Assembly: GCA_946965045.2 (NCBI GenBank)
Contig: OX337232.1
Location: forward strand, 434,001-498,000
DNA from: Epithemia pelagica
Lineage: Eukaryota; Bacillariophyta; Bacillariophyceae; Surirellales; Surirellaceae
Length of the DNA stretch: 64,000 bases
Direction: 5' to 3'
The notes beneath the pieces are model-generated. The model was not told the origin of the DNA and did no database searches. It saw only the letters and a program-made list of their open reading frames with translations. Shown here in pieces: positions 41,318 to 51,472 of the stretch (position 1 is the first letter of the stretch; each line of letters starts with the position of its first letter). A program made the position numbers and the translations under genes.

Positions 41318-43453
41318 ATGGCCGATCCTCCTCCTGCTGCTGCCGCTTCCACAAGAGCCAATGATGCTACTATGTCGGATAACAACTCTAGTGTTCAGTT
41401 TCGCAACACCGATACGACAAACAGGAATGACAATCGCGCTTCTAATACAGAGAAACAACACAGCGCCACCGACGACGATGATGCAAGTGCAGCAACGGCA
41501 ACGACAACACACCAACCGATTGTGTATGAGGGTGATGAAGAAGAATATACCATTAAATTTGTGTTTCGTCCACAAGACGACCAAGCTAACAATCAAGTCG
41601 CCAAGCATCATTATGCCATCTTACAGATCATCGCAAAGGTGTATCCTGAAGTAAAGATTTACGATAACCGTGGAGCACACCTGAAGGCGAAAAGGATCGA
41701 GTCATTGAAAACTTACTCTGCGTATCTACGTCACTTCGATTTGCATTATTCTAAAGGCAACAAGAGCAAGAATCGATCTGCGATCTATGTGGTGATACAT
41801 CGATTTTTATCGCGAATCCCAATTAGTGAGGTCAGAAAACATTTCTCGGTGCAAGAAAAACTGAAATCTGGTGCCGCGAAAATGACAAGGCATATGTGGA
41901 GAGAAGACGAAACGAGAATCTCAAACCTTGGATTCTTTGTTGGGTACGACCCAAGCAACATTTTACCAGAAGACACGCATGACATAGTCGAGAACAAGAT
42001 CATTATCCAAACAGGCACTCCCAAGAAAAGGATTCCTAAATTCCGTTGCAATTACTCTTCCCCAATTCTGTACGACAAGGATACAGACGATAAATATGTG
42101 ACGAAAGCGTTCGATCTCCAGTGCCGGCAAAGCGACGCCAAAGCACTTTTGGATATTCTTCACGCAACCTATGTTGCAGATCCAGATTTTGTTTTCCATC
42201 GATCAAGACACACTCACAAGCAATTATACATCAACGCCATGAAGGAACAGAATGCCTATCTACGTGACTGTCGAATCATTCCCATTGCAGGTATACATCC
42301 CACCATTATGTGGACCTTGGGCGACAAACTATGCGAATTTGAAGGCGTGATACGTGTCACAAAACATAAAGACAGCGACTTGAAAGGACGGTTCAATGTG
42401 CATACAAGTGAACCACATTTCAATGCTCTGAAAGGACGGTTTAGGAGAGAACTAGCATCACTTGTCCAATTTGAGAAGAACAACCAGAATTTGAATCCCC
42501 AGCCATATGAAGATGGAGGACCGAGACTAGCTTTCAAGATCAATAATCAAGGCGAAGAAGAAGACGAAGAGTCAGGAAACACATCACACGCAGGCTCTTA
42601 TGCGACCTACATGACTGCTATGAATGAAAGATACGCCAGAGCAGCAGAAGAATCAGATGAAGGCTCGCTAACAAGCCCACCGGTGTCAACAGGACCAGTT
42701 ACTCAGGCATGGACAAGTAGCGTACCGATCCAAACTGTTGTTACATCTAAGACCGATTATTCAATCAAAAGCCAAGTGAGTCAAGAAGAATATGATCGCA
42801 TGAAGACTGATCTCACCTCCAAAGTCGAAGAAGTAGAAGACAAATTTCGCGCGTTTGTGGAAGAACAACGAATTAAGCAAGATCAAGAACGTGATGCTTT
42901 AGTACAGTCCATTATGGCAGCAGTTCAACAACAAGTTGCGGCATCAATTCAACAACAGATGCAGATGCACCCAACATCGGTCCCTTTCTATCCACAACAA
43001 CATCCACCACAACAAGTACATCATCAGCAACAACTATCAAACGCTCCAGGTCACCACCATCCGGGCATTTACCAAACTCCTCAAAATCAAATGATGCCAC
43101 CACCACCGATACCACCACAACAACAGTACAATCCTCACCAAATGACACCACAATATCAGATACAAAACCAACCAAGCTCGCCAATACAGCCTCATCAGCT
43201 CCACCCAATGGATCATGAACCTGCAACCGGACTTTACAATCAGGACCAACAACAACAACATACTGCAAACTACCAACAACAAATCAACCCTTCGAATAGG
43301 AGCAACAACGAAATGGGTCAACAGCCAGCGAGCGACCCCCAGCAGCAGGCCACGCCAAATCTCGACGTGAGCATGGTCCAACCAAACTCGCCCTTGCAAG
43401 CGGACGGGTCGTTGGCCGACAGAAGCATGTGTAGTCATGAGTCGAAATCTTAA
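41318..43453 (+). CDS. LINE ORF1 protein
   Basis: 711 residues from ATG 41318 (gaccATGg). Acidic, low-complexity N-terminus; a folded region of about 80-380 (EEYTIKFVFRP, AYLRHFDLHYSKGNKSKNR, DSDLKGRFNVHTSEPHF) with many basic residues; a coiled coil at about 490-530 (YDRMKTDLTSKVEEVEDKF); and a Gln/Pro/His-rich tail to the end. ORF1 proteins coat LINE RNA; no CCHC knuckle is present. The stop TAA (43451-43453) overlaps the ORF2 start by 17 bases. Confidence 0.8.
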   Translation: MADPPPAAAASTRANDATMSDNNSSVQFRNTDTTNRNDNRASNTEKQHSATDDDDASAATATTTHQPIVYEGDEEEYTIKFVFRPQDDQANNQVAKHHYAILQIIAKVYPEVKIYDNRGAHLKAKRIESLKTYSAYLRHFDLHYSKGNKSKNRSAIYVVIHRFLSRIPISEVRKHFSVQEKLKSGAAKMTRHMWREDETRISNLGFFVGYDPSNILPEDTHDIVENKIIIQTGTPKKRIPKFRCNYSSPILYDKDTDDKYVTKAFDLQCRQSDAKALLDILHATYVADPDFVFHRSRHTHKQLYINAMKEQNAYLRDCRIIPIAGIHPTIMWTLGDKLCEFEGVIRVTKHKDSDLKGRFNVHTSEPHFNALKGRFRRELASLVQFEKNNQNLNPQPYEDGGPRLAFKINNQGEEEDEESGNTSHAGSYATYMTAMNERYARAAEESDEGSLTSPPVSTGPVTQAWTSSVPIQTVVTSKTDYSIKSQVSQEEYDRMKTDLTSKVEEVEDKFRAFVEEQRIKQDQERDALVQSIMAAVQQQVAASIQQQMQMHPTSVPFYPQQHPPQQVHHQQQLSNAPGHHHPGIYQTPQNQMMPPPPIPPQQQYNPHQMTPQYQIQNQPSSPIQPHQLHPMDHEPATGLYNQDQQQQHTANYQQQINPSNRSNNEMGQQPASDPQQQATPNLDVSMVQPNSPLQADGSLADRSMCSHESKS

Positions 43454-46400
43454 CATACCGGAGATTAACAACTACATAAACCACAATCATCACCATTTCG
43501 CAACTATGCCAGAACCTACACAACAGGAAGATTTTCCTGATCAATTATTTCATGACACACTCCACCACAATTCAAGCACACAAGAAACATTCAAATTCGA
43601 CGCACCAATTGGAATACCATCACAAGAAAAAGACGATAACACTTTTCGTGTATTTGGGAGCAATCCCAATGGACTAACTCTGGGGCATGATGGAGGAGAC
43701 TTCGCAGAGCTATGTTTGGAAATGAGTAACTCGCAAGTTGACACATGGTGCATCTATGAAACAAATCTAGATACAACACAGCACAACGTGAGAAACAAGT
43801 TACACAATACAATACGGAAACATACAGAACACTCGCGCATTGTCTACGGGAGTAGCTCGATTTCAACAGTAAGAGGACGAGCTTATAAACCAGGAGGGAT
43901 ACTACAAGTCACACAAGGTCAGACTACTGGACGAGTAGTGAAACAGGGACAAGATTCTATGGGAAGATGGGCATATCAAGTGTTTTCGTGCAGAGGTCAT
44001 AAAACTTTGACGGTGATTACTGCTTATCAAGTTTGCCATCAGACGTTAATCGATGAAACAACGCAGAGGAGGCGCTCCTTTACCGCCTCGGCACAACAGG
44101 TTTCAATGCTTCGACAAATGAATCGCACGTGCACTCCTAGAGAGGCATTTATCCAAGATCTAGGAGCTTTCATCCAAGAAAGAACCGCTTGTAACTCCGG
44201 TATTCTATTAATCGGTGACTTCAACGAAGCACTCTCAGACTCCTACTCAGGCATGTCAAAACTATGTTCCGACAATAACTTACAAGATCTCATGTGGCAA
44301 ATACTCGGGACTACTGACTTTGGAACCCACGCAAAAGGCCGAGAGAGAATCGACTACGTCTTGTGCAGTGATTGGGTGGCTGCAGCTGTCAAGAATGGAT
44401 ATTACGAAGCATTCGGATACCGCCCAAAGGGAGATCACCGCAACATCATGATAGATTTTGATATTGAAAAACTCTTTGGAAATCGCACTCAACCACTGGG
44501 ACCAATCTCCAGTCGGAATTTCACGAGTCAAGACAAATCTTCCAACAGGAAGTATATTGAAGCGAAGCATCGATACTGTCGTGATCACAATTTCAGACAA
44601 AGACTCGCAGCCTTACAAGAAGAATGGAACCCTGATGAAGCTGAAAAACTGGACAAAGATTGGCAACGAGCTGGCGAGTACGCTGCGAAACAATGTTCCA
44701 AAAAGCCCAGGAGTGTTCCTTATGTTGCTGAACTGGCTGAATTGCGACAGCGTAAGAACTTATTGCTGAAACTGATCTCCGCTGCCAAGCTGAACAAGTC
44801 CTTCGACGCTGGCATCGCACATCTGACAACAAATGGTTACCAAGGCGGATTCCCTTCAACAATGACAGAATGTCAAACAGAATGTCGAGTCACACAGCAG
44901 AAGATTAAAGCTATGACAAAGACAGCTATATACAGAAGGCAAAACGAACTCAAGATAGCCTTACAAGAAGCGATTGATTGTGGAGACAAACAACAATCAA
45001 AAGCTCTCAAGCACAGGATTTCAGCTGAAAGAACAAAAGCGATGTACGCAAAATTGCGGCAATGTCGTGAGAATCCAAAGGCCGGAATAACAAGATTGGA
45101 CGTTCCAGCAGACAGTACGAACACTGATTACAACAATTGCTCTAGTTGGATCACCATCGACACTCCATCGGAGATCGAAGAACGTCTACTTCAGCGTAAT
45201 CGCAAACACTTTGGACAAGCTGATGGCACTTTTCCAACCACGCCTCCGTTTTCGGAGTGGTGTGACTGGGGAGCGTCGACGCATACGGCCGAACTGATTC
45301 TTGAAGGCGACTGGCAATCTGAGGAGTTGACTGACTTGCAACAATGCCTGATCAACCATATGAAAGCGCGAGTTGCACTGGACACAATCTCGAGTACAAT
45401 AAGCACAGAAGAATGGGTGGGAAAAATTCGCTCGTGGCCCGAATCTACAACAACTTCTCCATCTGGCTTCCACCTTGGACATAGTAAGGCACTCATCTCT
45501 GGACACGATCTTGATCCCAAATCACACGAAAGCGAATTACTCGAGCAACAAAGATCTGAGTTAATCGAATGGCAAGTCGCTCTACTGAATTGCGCCTTAT
45601 CCAACCAATATTCCTTCACAAGATGGCAGCACATAGTGAATGTCATGATTCTAAAAGAGCCAGGCGACTTGAGAATTCACCGCTTACGTGTAATCCATCT
45701 CTATGAACAAGATTACAACCTTGTTCTGGCTATCAAGTGGCGAAAAATGATTCAGCTATGCACCAATCAACAAGCGTTGCATCCTACACAATTTGGAGGT
45801 GTTCCTGGACGTGATGCTATAATCCCGACTCTTTGCGAAGAGTTTCAGTATGAAATATCAAGAGCAAGCAAACGACCGCTCGTCCATCTAGATTACGACG
45901 CCACTGCGTGTTACGATCGGATCATTCTTTCGTTTGGCAGTTTAGCCTCAAGAAGCTTCGGACAGAACAGGTCAATTGTGTTCATCAACGCGCGAACACT
46001 CGAACAAGCGAAGTATTATTTGAAGACACAATTAGGGGTGTCAGAACGCTTTTATAAGCACTGTACCTTATACCCTATCTACGGCTCAGGACAAGGCGCA
46101 GGGAATTCTCCGGCGATTTGGTGTGTGGTGTCCAGTATTCTCTTTGAAACGTACGAGAAAGGTGCCCATGGAGCTTCTTTTGAATCACCAGATGGTTCTG
46201 TTAAAACAAAGGTGTATATGATTGGATTCGTCGACGATACGAGTGGAAGTGCCAATGACTTTCGCCGCCCATCTCGTGCTCCTCTCACCCATTATATTTC
46301 CAAGGCTCAAGATGACGCCCAACGGTGGAATGATGTACTTGCCTTGTCTGGTGGTGCACTGAACCCCCAGAAATGCTCATACCATTTCATGTACTATGAC

Positions 46401-47666
46401 TTTAGTATCGACGGTCTTCCTTTGCTTCAAGCCGGTACATTTGGCCCAACTATCACAATCACTTTTAATGATGGCGCTCAAGGTTCACAACTGACCCAGT
46501 TGTCGGCGTACAAAAGTCACAAGACGCTCGGAGTTCAGAAATCGCCTCACGCTACCAACAAAGGTTTATATTTCGCTTTGGCTAAACGCAACAACAGTCA
46601 CACAAGGACCATGGCTCGCAGTCCCTTCAACAGGACTGATGCGTGGGCATACTACCACGCTATCTACTTGCCCAGTATGTGCTACCCATTTCCTTCCTCA
46701 ACTATCTCGGATGCATTTTGCACAGCACTTCAACGCCAATTCAAGAAAGCTTTCTTACCCAAATATGGCTTCAACAGAAACATGCCAAACGCTGTGGTTT
46801 ATGGACCGTCTGAACTTGGCGGGATTGGTCTTCGTACTTTATCTGTCGAACGTGGCATAGCTCAAGTCTACCACTTTCTGGCTTGTATCCGCTCCGAAGG
46901 AGTTCAACATCAACTTGCAAAAATCATGGTCTCTTGGGGCCAATTTCTCGCTGGCACTGGAATTCCTGTTTTAGAAGACGTGCACACGATTCTACCGCAT
47001 ATGGAGCCAATGCAATGGCTACCTCAGATGCGCACCTTCCTATCTACAGTTGATTGTCGGATCGAACTAGAGCAGACATTTGTCCCAGATCTTCAACGGG
47101 AACAAGATTCTTTTTTGATGGATTTGGCTCTTACCTTTACCACGTCTCCAACAGACTTGAAATTGATTAACGCTTGTCGTCTCTACCTTGGAGTGACTTT
47201 TGTCAGTGACATTTCTAGCCCTGAGGGGTCAATCATCACTCGTTCTGCATATGACGGTCGTCTGGACATTCTCACGCAGCATCGCGGCCTTATCCCATAC
47301 CAACGAAGACCTGGTCCAAAATCCTGGACAAAGTGGCGTAATTTCCTAAACAGCCTTCTCAGCTCTACTCACGATCGACGCTTGAACCAACCACTCGGCA
47401 AATGGTACTTTGGTGGATCGTCTACCTTTCGGAATTGGTTATCTTATCTCGATCGTCCGTCCTCCCGTCTTTTTGTCGCTGCCCCAAACGGTCAATGGTT
47501 AGAATATCCCTACTATGGCATGGCTTTTTGGCCAACTACAACGTTGCATCACTCCGTCCCACCTACTGCTTGCCCAGCTCAGACTCTTTCGACTGGTCCA
47601 GCGAAGATTCTGTCCTCAAGTCACTACGTGTTAGCGCGCCCCATTACACCACGCCAAGCTCTCTGA
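43437..47666 (+). CDS. LINE ORF2: APE-type endonuclease and reverse transcriptase
   Basis: 1409 residues. Endonuclease at residues about 70-340 with N78 (GSNPNGL), E108 (CIYETNLD), D261/N263 (LIGDFNEAL), D306 (ERIDYVLCS) and H334 (KGDHRNIMID). Reverse transcriptase at about 740-1000 with PTQFGGVPGRD, VHLDYDATACYDRI, GSGQGAGNSPAIW and the catalytic FVDD near 930. The conserved C-terminal reading appears to leave this frame near 47526, in the run GCTTTTTGG. After that this frame reads a poor, Pro/Thr-rich tail to a stop at 47666, while the RNase H continues in another frame. The start ATG overlaps the end of ORF1. Confidence 0.9.
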   Translation: MSRNLNIPEINNYINHNHHHFATMPEPTQQEDFPDQLFHDTLHHNSSTQETFKFDAPIGIPSQEKDDNTFRVFGSNPNGLTLGHDGGDFAELCLEMSNSQVDTWCIYETNLDTTQHNVRNKLHNTIRKHTEHSRIVYGSSSISTVRGRAYKPGGILQVTQGQTTGRVVKQGQDSMGRWAYQVFSCRGHKTLTVITAYQVCHQTLIDETTQRRRSFTASAQQVSMLRQMNRTCTPREAFIQDLGAFIQERTACNSGILLIGDFNEALSDSYSGMSKLCSDNNLQDLMWQILGTTDFGTHAKGRERIDYVLCSDWVAAAVKNGYYEAFGYRPKGDHRNIMIDFDIEKLFGNRTQPLGPISSRNFTSQDKSSNRKYIEAKHRYCRDHNFRQRLAALQEEWNPDEAEKLDKDWQRAGEYAAKQCSKKPRSVPYVAELAELRQRKNLLLKLISAAKLNKSFDAGIAHLTTNGYQGGFPSTMTECQTECRVTQQKIKAMTKTAIYRRQNELKIALQEAIDCGDKQQSKALKHRISAERTKAMYAKLRQCRENPKAGITRLDVPADSTNTDYNNCSSWITIDTPSEIEERLLQRNRKHFGQADGTFPTTPPFSEWCDWGASTHTAELILEGDWQSEELTDLQQCLINHMKARVALDTISSTISTEEWVGKIRSWPESTTTSPSGFHLGHSKALISGHDLDPKSHESELLEQQRSELIEWQVALLNCALSNQYSFTRWQHIVNVMILKEPGDLRIHRLRVIHLYEQDYNLVLAIKWRKMIQLCTNQQALHPTQFGGVPGRDAIIPTLCEEFQYEISRASKRPLVHLDYDATACYDRIILSFGSLASRSFGQNRSIVFINARTLEQAKYYLKTQLGVSERFYKHCTLYPIYGSGQGAGNSPAIWCVVSSILFETYEKGAHGASFESPDGSVKTKVYMIGFVDDTSGSANDFRRPSRAPLTHYISKAQDDAQRWNDVLALSGGALNPQKCSYHFMYYDFSIDGLPLLQAGTFGPTITITFNDGAQGSQLTQLSAYKSHKTLGVQKSPHATNKGLYFALAKRNNSHTRTMARSPFNRTDAWAYYHAIYLPSMCYPFPSSTISDAFCTALQRQFKKAFLPKYGFNRNMPNAVVYGPSELGGIGLRTLSVERGIAQVYHFLACIRSEGVQHQLAKIMVSWGQFLAGTGIPVLEDVHTILPHMEPMQWLPQMRTFLSTVDCRIELEQTFVPDLQREQDSFLMDLALTFTTSPTDLKLINACRLYLGVTFVSDISSPEGSIITRSAYDGRLDILTQHRGLIPYQRRPGPKSWTKWRNFLNSLLSSTHDRRLNQPLGKWYFGGSSTFRNWLSYLDRPSSRLFVAAPNGQWLEYPYYGMAFWPTTTLHHSVPPTACPAQTLSTGPAKILSSSHYVLARPITPRQAL

Positions 47667-49198
47667 GCGAACATATGGCTCAACTATCTTCTTGGGAACG
47701 GTCCCTCTGTACACAGTGCACTGCTCTGTGCTCAACTGATGATCTCGCTGCATTTCTACAATCGAGTTCGCCACTGTTGGTTAGCAGTGATGGTTCTGCT
47801 GGTTCCTTTGTTGGCACATTTGGCTGTGTTTGTTCCACTGACACTGGACAGCGACTATTTCGACTTCATGGTCCTGCGCCTGGTTATAAAACGTCTTCAT
47901 TCCGTGCGGAAAGCTACGCTTTCTTAGCCATCCTACGGTATCTGATACAATCGTGCGAATTTCTAAGCTGTGTTCTCCCTATCTCTCTTCAGATGTTTAC
48001 AGATTCTGAAAGCTTGGTCAAGACGATTCAGAAACGGATGGAATGGTTCGTTGAGTTTCCATATTCCACAATGACAGCAGATTGGGACTTACAACAAGCA
48101 ATTTCTCGGTCGCTCCGACAGTTTGTAAACTTTCCTCATATCTGTCATATCAAGGGCCATCAAGATCAAGAACAAGCATACTCAACTTTACCGCTGCCAG
48201 CTCAACTCAATGTCGACGCGGATCATGCAGCTTCCGATTATTCTTATCCTTCACGTGTTTCTCCGCGCCTTGCACCTATCACAGCTGGAAGTCACGCGTT
48301 GCTTCACAGTGCGGACGGATCTATTAACTCAAATTACCGTGCTATTCTGCGCAGATTGGCTACCTCCAAGACACTCCGCGAATACCATTGCATCAAATAT
48401 GACTGGTCCGATGCCGTGTTTGATTCTGTTGATTGGACTGCTCATGGTCGAGCATTGAATTCAAACTTTTCTCGTCGCATCTTTTTGGTAAAATTTCTCC
48501 ATGACTGGCTCCCTTTGGGCTACCTGAAATCGCGATACGCCGATTATTACGACGATACCTGTCCCCTTTGTTCTAATACTCTCGAGACTCGGTCTCATTT
48601 CCTTCAGTGTCCCAACCGGGACTGGTTCGACTCTCTTGCAGACGATCTCCGGTCGAAATGGCATGACCTTGAGTTCGATCCCTTTCTTCGGACTTTGCTT
48701 CTGGAATTTCTCCGTTCGTTTCTCCTCAATACTACCCCTTCTTTTCCCCCTTTACCTCATGCATACCAACGTGCTATTCTCTCACAGCTCACAATCGGGC
48801 AGGAGCAACTGTTTCTTGGTCGTTTCCCTTCACAATGGGCACATCTCCAAGACGCCTACTTACAACGCGCTTCTCTCTCTTCTCCGTTCTTCTCTGGCAC
48901 TCGTATCATCACCGCTACCATCAATATCATATGGCTTCATGTGTACAATCTCTGGCTCCGCCGTAATCAAGATCTTCATGGTGATTCCCCCGAAACTATT
49001 GAGACTGCCGATTATGCTCAAGCTAAGCGCGAAGTCCTCGCCCTCTACGCTCTCAAAGATAAAGTTCACGCTTCCGATGTTATCCTTTTCTATGACACTC
49101 CGGAACTCCATTTCTCCATCGACACTACCTCACTCGCTCTTCGCCACTGGCTCAATACATGGCGACCTGTTATACTTCGGTCTGCTTCTCCCCCGTGA
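47402..49198 (+). CDS. LINE RNase H and C-terminal zinc-finger part, in the -1 frame
   Basis: Open from 47402, but coding-like from about 47530. RNase H residues: D in VSSDGSAGSF (about 130), E in SFRAESYAFLA (about 168), D in MFTDSES (about 200) and D in NVDADHAAS (about 271). Then CPLCSNTLETRSHFLQCP, a zinc-finger module typical of the region after RNase H in many LINEs. In related elements this is fused to the RT. Here the frame is one base back, which means either a programmed -1 shift or a one-base indel in the T5 run at 47525-47529. Confidence 0.8.
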   Translation: MVLWWIVYLSELVILSRSSVLPSFCRCPKRSMVRISLLWHGFLANYNVASLRPTYCLPSSDSFDWSSEDSVLKSLRVSAPHYTTPSSLSEHMAQLSSWERSLCTQCTALCSTDDLAAFLQSSSPLLVSSDGSAGSFVGTFGCVCSTDTGQRLFRLHGPAPGYKTSSFRAESYAFLAILRYLIQSCEFLSCVLPISLQMFTDSESLVKTIQKRMEWFVEFPYSTMTADWDLQQAISRSLRQFVNFPHICHIKGHQDQEQAYSTLPLPAQLNVDADHAASDYSYPSRVSPRLAPITAGSHALLHSADGSINSNYRAILRRLATSKTLREYHCIKYDWSDAVFDSVDWTAHGRALNSNFSRRIFLVKFLHDWLPLGYLKSRYADYYDDTCPLCSNTLETRSHFLQCPNRDWFDSLADDLRSKWHDLEFDPFLRTLLLEFLRSFLLNTTPSFPPLPHAYQRAILSQLTIGQEQLFLGRFPSQWAHLQDAYLQRASLSSPFFSGTRIITATINIIWLHVYNLWLRRNQDLHGDSPETIETADYAQAKREVLALYALKDKVHASDVILFYDTPELHFSIDTTSLALRHWLNTWRPVILRSASPP

Positions 49199-49307
49199 TT
49201 TCTTACATCCCAAAGTACTGTTAGTCCTCGCCTAGTTTTCTAGGCCGGGCGCGTCGGTCGACGGTACCCTAGCGGGTCCGCGCGGCAGCGTTAAAATAGA
49301 CAGTACC

Positions 49308-49339
<32 letters not shown>
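49199..49339 (+). other. LINE 3' UTR with hairpins and poly(T) tail
   Basis: Contains cctagttttctagg and a GC-rich stretch (gggcgcgtcggtcgacggt), possible recognition structures for the RT, then T26 at 49314-49339 running directly into the target duplication. The sense strand therefore ends in T, not A. Confidence 0.75.
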
Positions 49340-49356
49340 CGACGCACACCACATCA
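49340..49356. other. LINE target-site duplication, right copy
   Basis: cgacgcacaccacatca, identical to 41166-41182. Confidence 0.95.
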
Positions 49357-49424
49357 ACCGTGGTTTTAGGATAGAGTGAAGCCAAAAGTCATAGTCATCC
49401 ACTCATTCCATTGTCGCTCTCGTA

Positions 49425-49940
49425 ATGTCGATTCAAAGACACAAATTTATCGCCCTTTCGACAAAGTTCAGCAACCTTTCCAAAAAGGACGACGACGACA
49501 CCGACGATTTGAGAACGGTTCGATCGAGTACCACCAGCAGTGTTGGCCCCGTCAATGCTTGACAGTCCTTGTTTTTCTTTTATTACAAGAAAAATGTTTT
49601 TCTTGTATTACAAGAAAAACAATGACTGTCTAGCTTTGACGGAACCAACGCTGCTCATGCTCATGCTGACAGCACGCCTCATCAGACCAACAGGTCAAAT
49701 GCTGTCCGAGGAAAAGGAACCGCAATCCCAGTTTGTGGTGCTGCTGAAGCTGAAGCTGCAAACAACCCAGATGGACCCAAGAATGTCAAAGAAGGGAAAG
49801 CCGCCAAGGACGAAATACAAGAGAGACGGGTTCATCCGTCCAGCGGGAACAGGAGCAAAATGCCCGTGTCGCATTTTGTTCAGAAGAAAAATGAAGAACG
49901 ATCGCAAAAACAAACAAACAAGAAGCAGCTTCGTCGTTAA
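49425..49940 (+). pseudogene. Small gene of unknown function interrupted by a foldback
   Basis: Frame from ATG 49425 reads MSIQRHKFIALSTKFSNLSK, an Asp run, then SSVGPVNA and a TGA at 49560. After the foldback the same frame resumes as SSFDGTNAAHAHADS... and continues (NVKEGKAAKDEIQERR, SHFVQKKNEERSQKQ) to TAA at 49938-49940. The resumed part is related to the partial gene at 63682-64000 (LSSIDGNNTDAAS...QQTNGSNVVRTKG). Either a pseudogene or a gene whose foldback is tolerated; protein family unknown. Its upstream DNA was cut by the LINE. Confidence 0.5.
49551..49640. repeat. 90-base foldback (inverted repeat) inside the small gene
   Basis: Arms of about 44 bases pair with few mismatches: gtcaatgcttgacagtcc... 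against ...gactgtctagctttgac, with ttcttgtattacaagaa-like palindromes in the middle. The length is a multiple of three and the two TGA codons near its ends (49560, 49623) lie in the gene frame. Confidence 0.7.
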
Positions 49941-51472
49941 AAAAAACGAGGAGAATCCCGAGCACTATTAACAAGGATCTATGTGGGACGAGAATAGCAT
50001 AAGAAAAGAAAGAATAGGGATGAAAGTACAACGTGATCGAGTACTGGGATTTAACAGTAAGGAGAGCGCATCTTTGGGTATCGTGACATGTGGTGTAGCA
50101 GTGAGCGTAATATTTCTTGTATCCTTGACAATGAAAGCAAGAATCATGTCTTCCTGTTGAAACGGCTCCTGGAACGGAACGAGCCACAGCCCTGGCGCTC
50201 GTGAGTTTGGTTTGGGGAACCCATACGAGGACACGACGATCTGCGAGAGTGAACGTCCACCAGCCTCTTTCTGCTCCCATTTCTGTCATCCGCAAGCCAG
50301 CCATTGGGAAAGGATACGCACCAAACCAATGCTGGAGCGCTTCCAGTCATGCTCAGGCTCGGACTTTTGATTGTGGTGAGGGAAACCACTTGATGATATG
50401 CGAGAGGACACGTCTCCAATCGGCCAGTGACCTTGAAGTTCTTACCATTCTCCTCGCGGCAACGAACCATGGAGTTCTTGGAATCATATTATGCACCTCC
50501 TTTTCCTGATCTCGTTCCGTGCACACGACCAAGTGCCGCGCGAACGATTGTGCATCTCTTGAAAACCTCAAACGAGGAGAATCGTGCACCGTGGAAAAGA
50601 GATGCGTTGTTGGCGTAGGAATGGCGTCTCGGATCGAGCACAACACTCTTGGTTTGTAGAATGCACGTTCCAGAATCCTTTCCGTGCGTGGCGTTCCTCC
50701 AAAGGAACATGCAAATACCCGACTGCGATGAATGTGGTTCTCTTCCAGAGAGAAGAAGAAACCAAACACTCTGGATCGACAAATATCGGCACAGCGTCAC
50801 TTAGTTTTGGCACATCTCGTCAAAACCTCAAACGATCGTGCGTGGAAATTTCTCAATGACATGCAACGCTTACCACGGACATACCGGCAGACTACGCGAT
50901 CGAAACGTCATATTGGGAAAGTTTCGTAGGGAAATCGAGTCCTCTCAATCAAGAGTTTGGAAACCAGAAGAAACGAAACGGATTGGAATAACCACAAGGA
51001 CACATTAATACATTTGCTCACTTCGAACATGGATTGGCAGGAACAAGTGCGGTTGTCAGGCCTAGTGTCTGACATTTGCGCGACAATAGAGAAAGGAGAA
51101 CGATGACAACACCGACGACAACTCGAATAATAATATCCAAAGAGAATGCCTCTCATATTCTGCAGGAATCCATTCTATTTTAGACTGTTTTGGGACAATG
51201 ATTCTTCCGCTCACACCCACTCACAAGCTACTTTAGCTCGGAATCAACAACCACAGCAAACGGTCCAAAAGGAGGAGATATTCTCCAGGACACAATTCTC
51301 GTCATCATCATCATGATTATCCTCCTCATACGTCTCTTGGGAGGGGAGCCTGGACGGAATCGGTTTGAATTCCAGAATCCAGACAGGTTTTTTTTCCTTC
51401 TTGGGAACAATGTGTGTGTGTGTGTTTTGGATTTTCTTGGGAGACAATGTGTGTTGTTCGAACGTGGCTTGC
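49941..51472. other. Region without a confident gene
   Basis: Several frames of 100-170 codons exist on the minus strand between 49968 and 50770. One contains CFHCQGYKKYYAHC, but the frame that looks best changes along the stretch, so I call none. Two short similar pieces (cctcaaacga..gaatcgtgc near 50565, cctcaaacgatcgtgcg near 50827) suggest a small duplication. Confidence 0.35.

Larger units (their letters stand above)
41183..49339 (+). mobile_element. Non-LTR retrotransposon (LINE) with APE endonuclease, RT and RNase H
   Basis: 8157 bases between 17-bp target duplications. Order: short 5' UTR (41183-41317), ORF1, ORF2 (endonuclease plus reverse transcriptase), RNase H and zinc-finger part in another frame, GC-rich 3' UTR and a run of about 26 T. 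Endonuclease plus RT plus RNase H places it near the I/R1-type groups. The complete length and perfect duplication suggest a recent insertion. It split the intergenic DNA between the GST gene (minus) and the small gene at 49425 (plus). Confidence 0.9.

Noticed and set aside
47402-47530. N-terminal codons of the open frame that carries the LINE RNase H
   Set aside because: In this stretch the RT frame is the coding-like one; the other frame is open by chance until about 47530.
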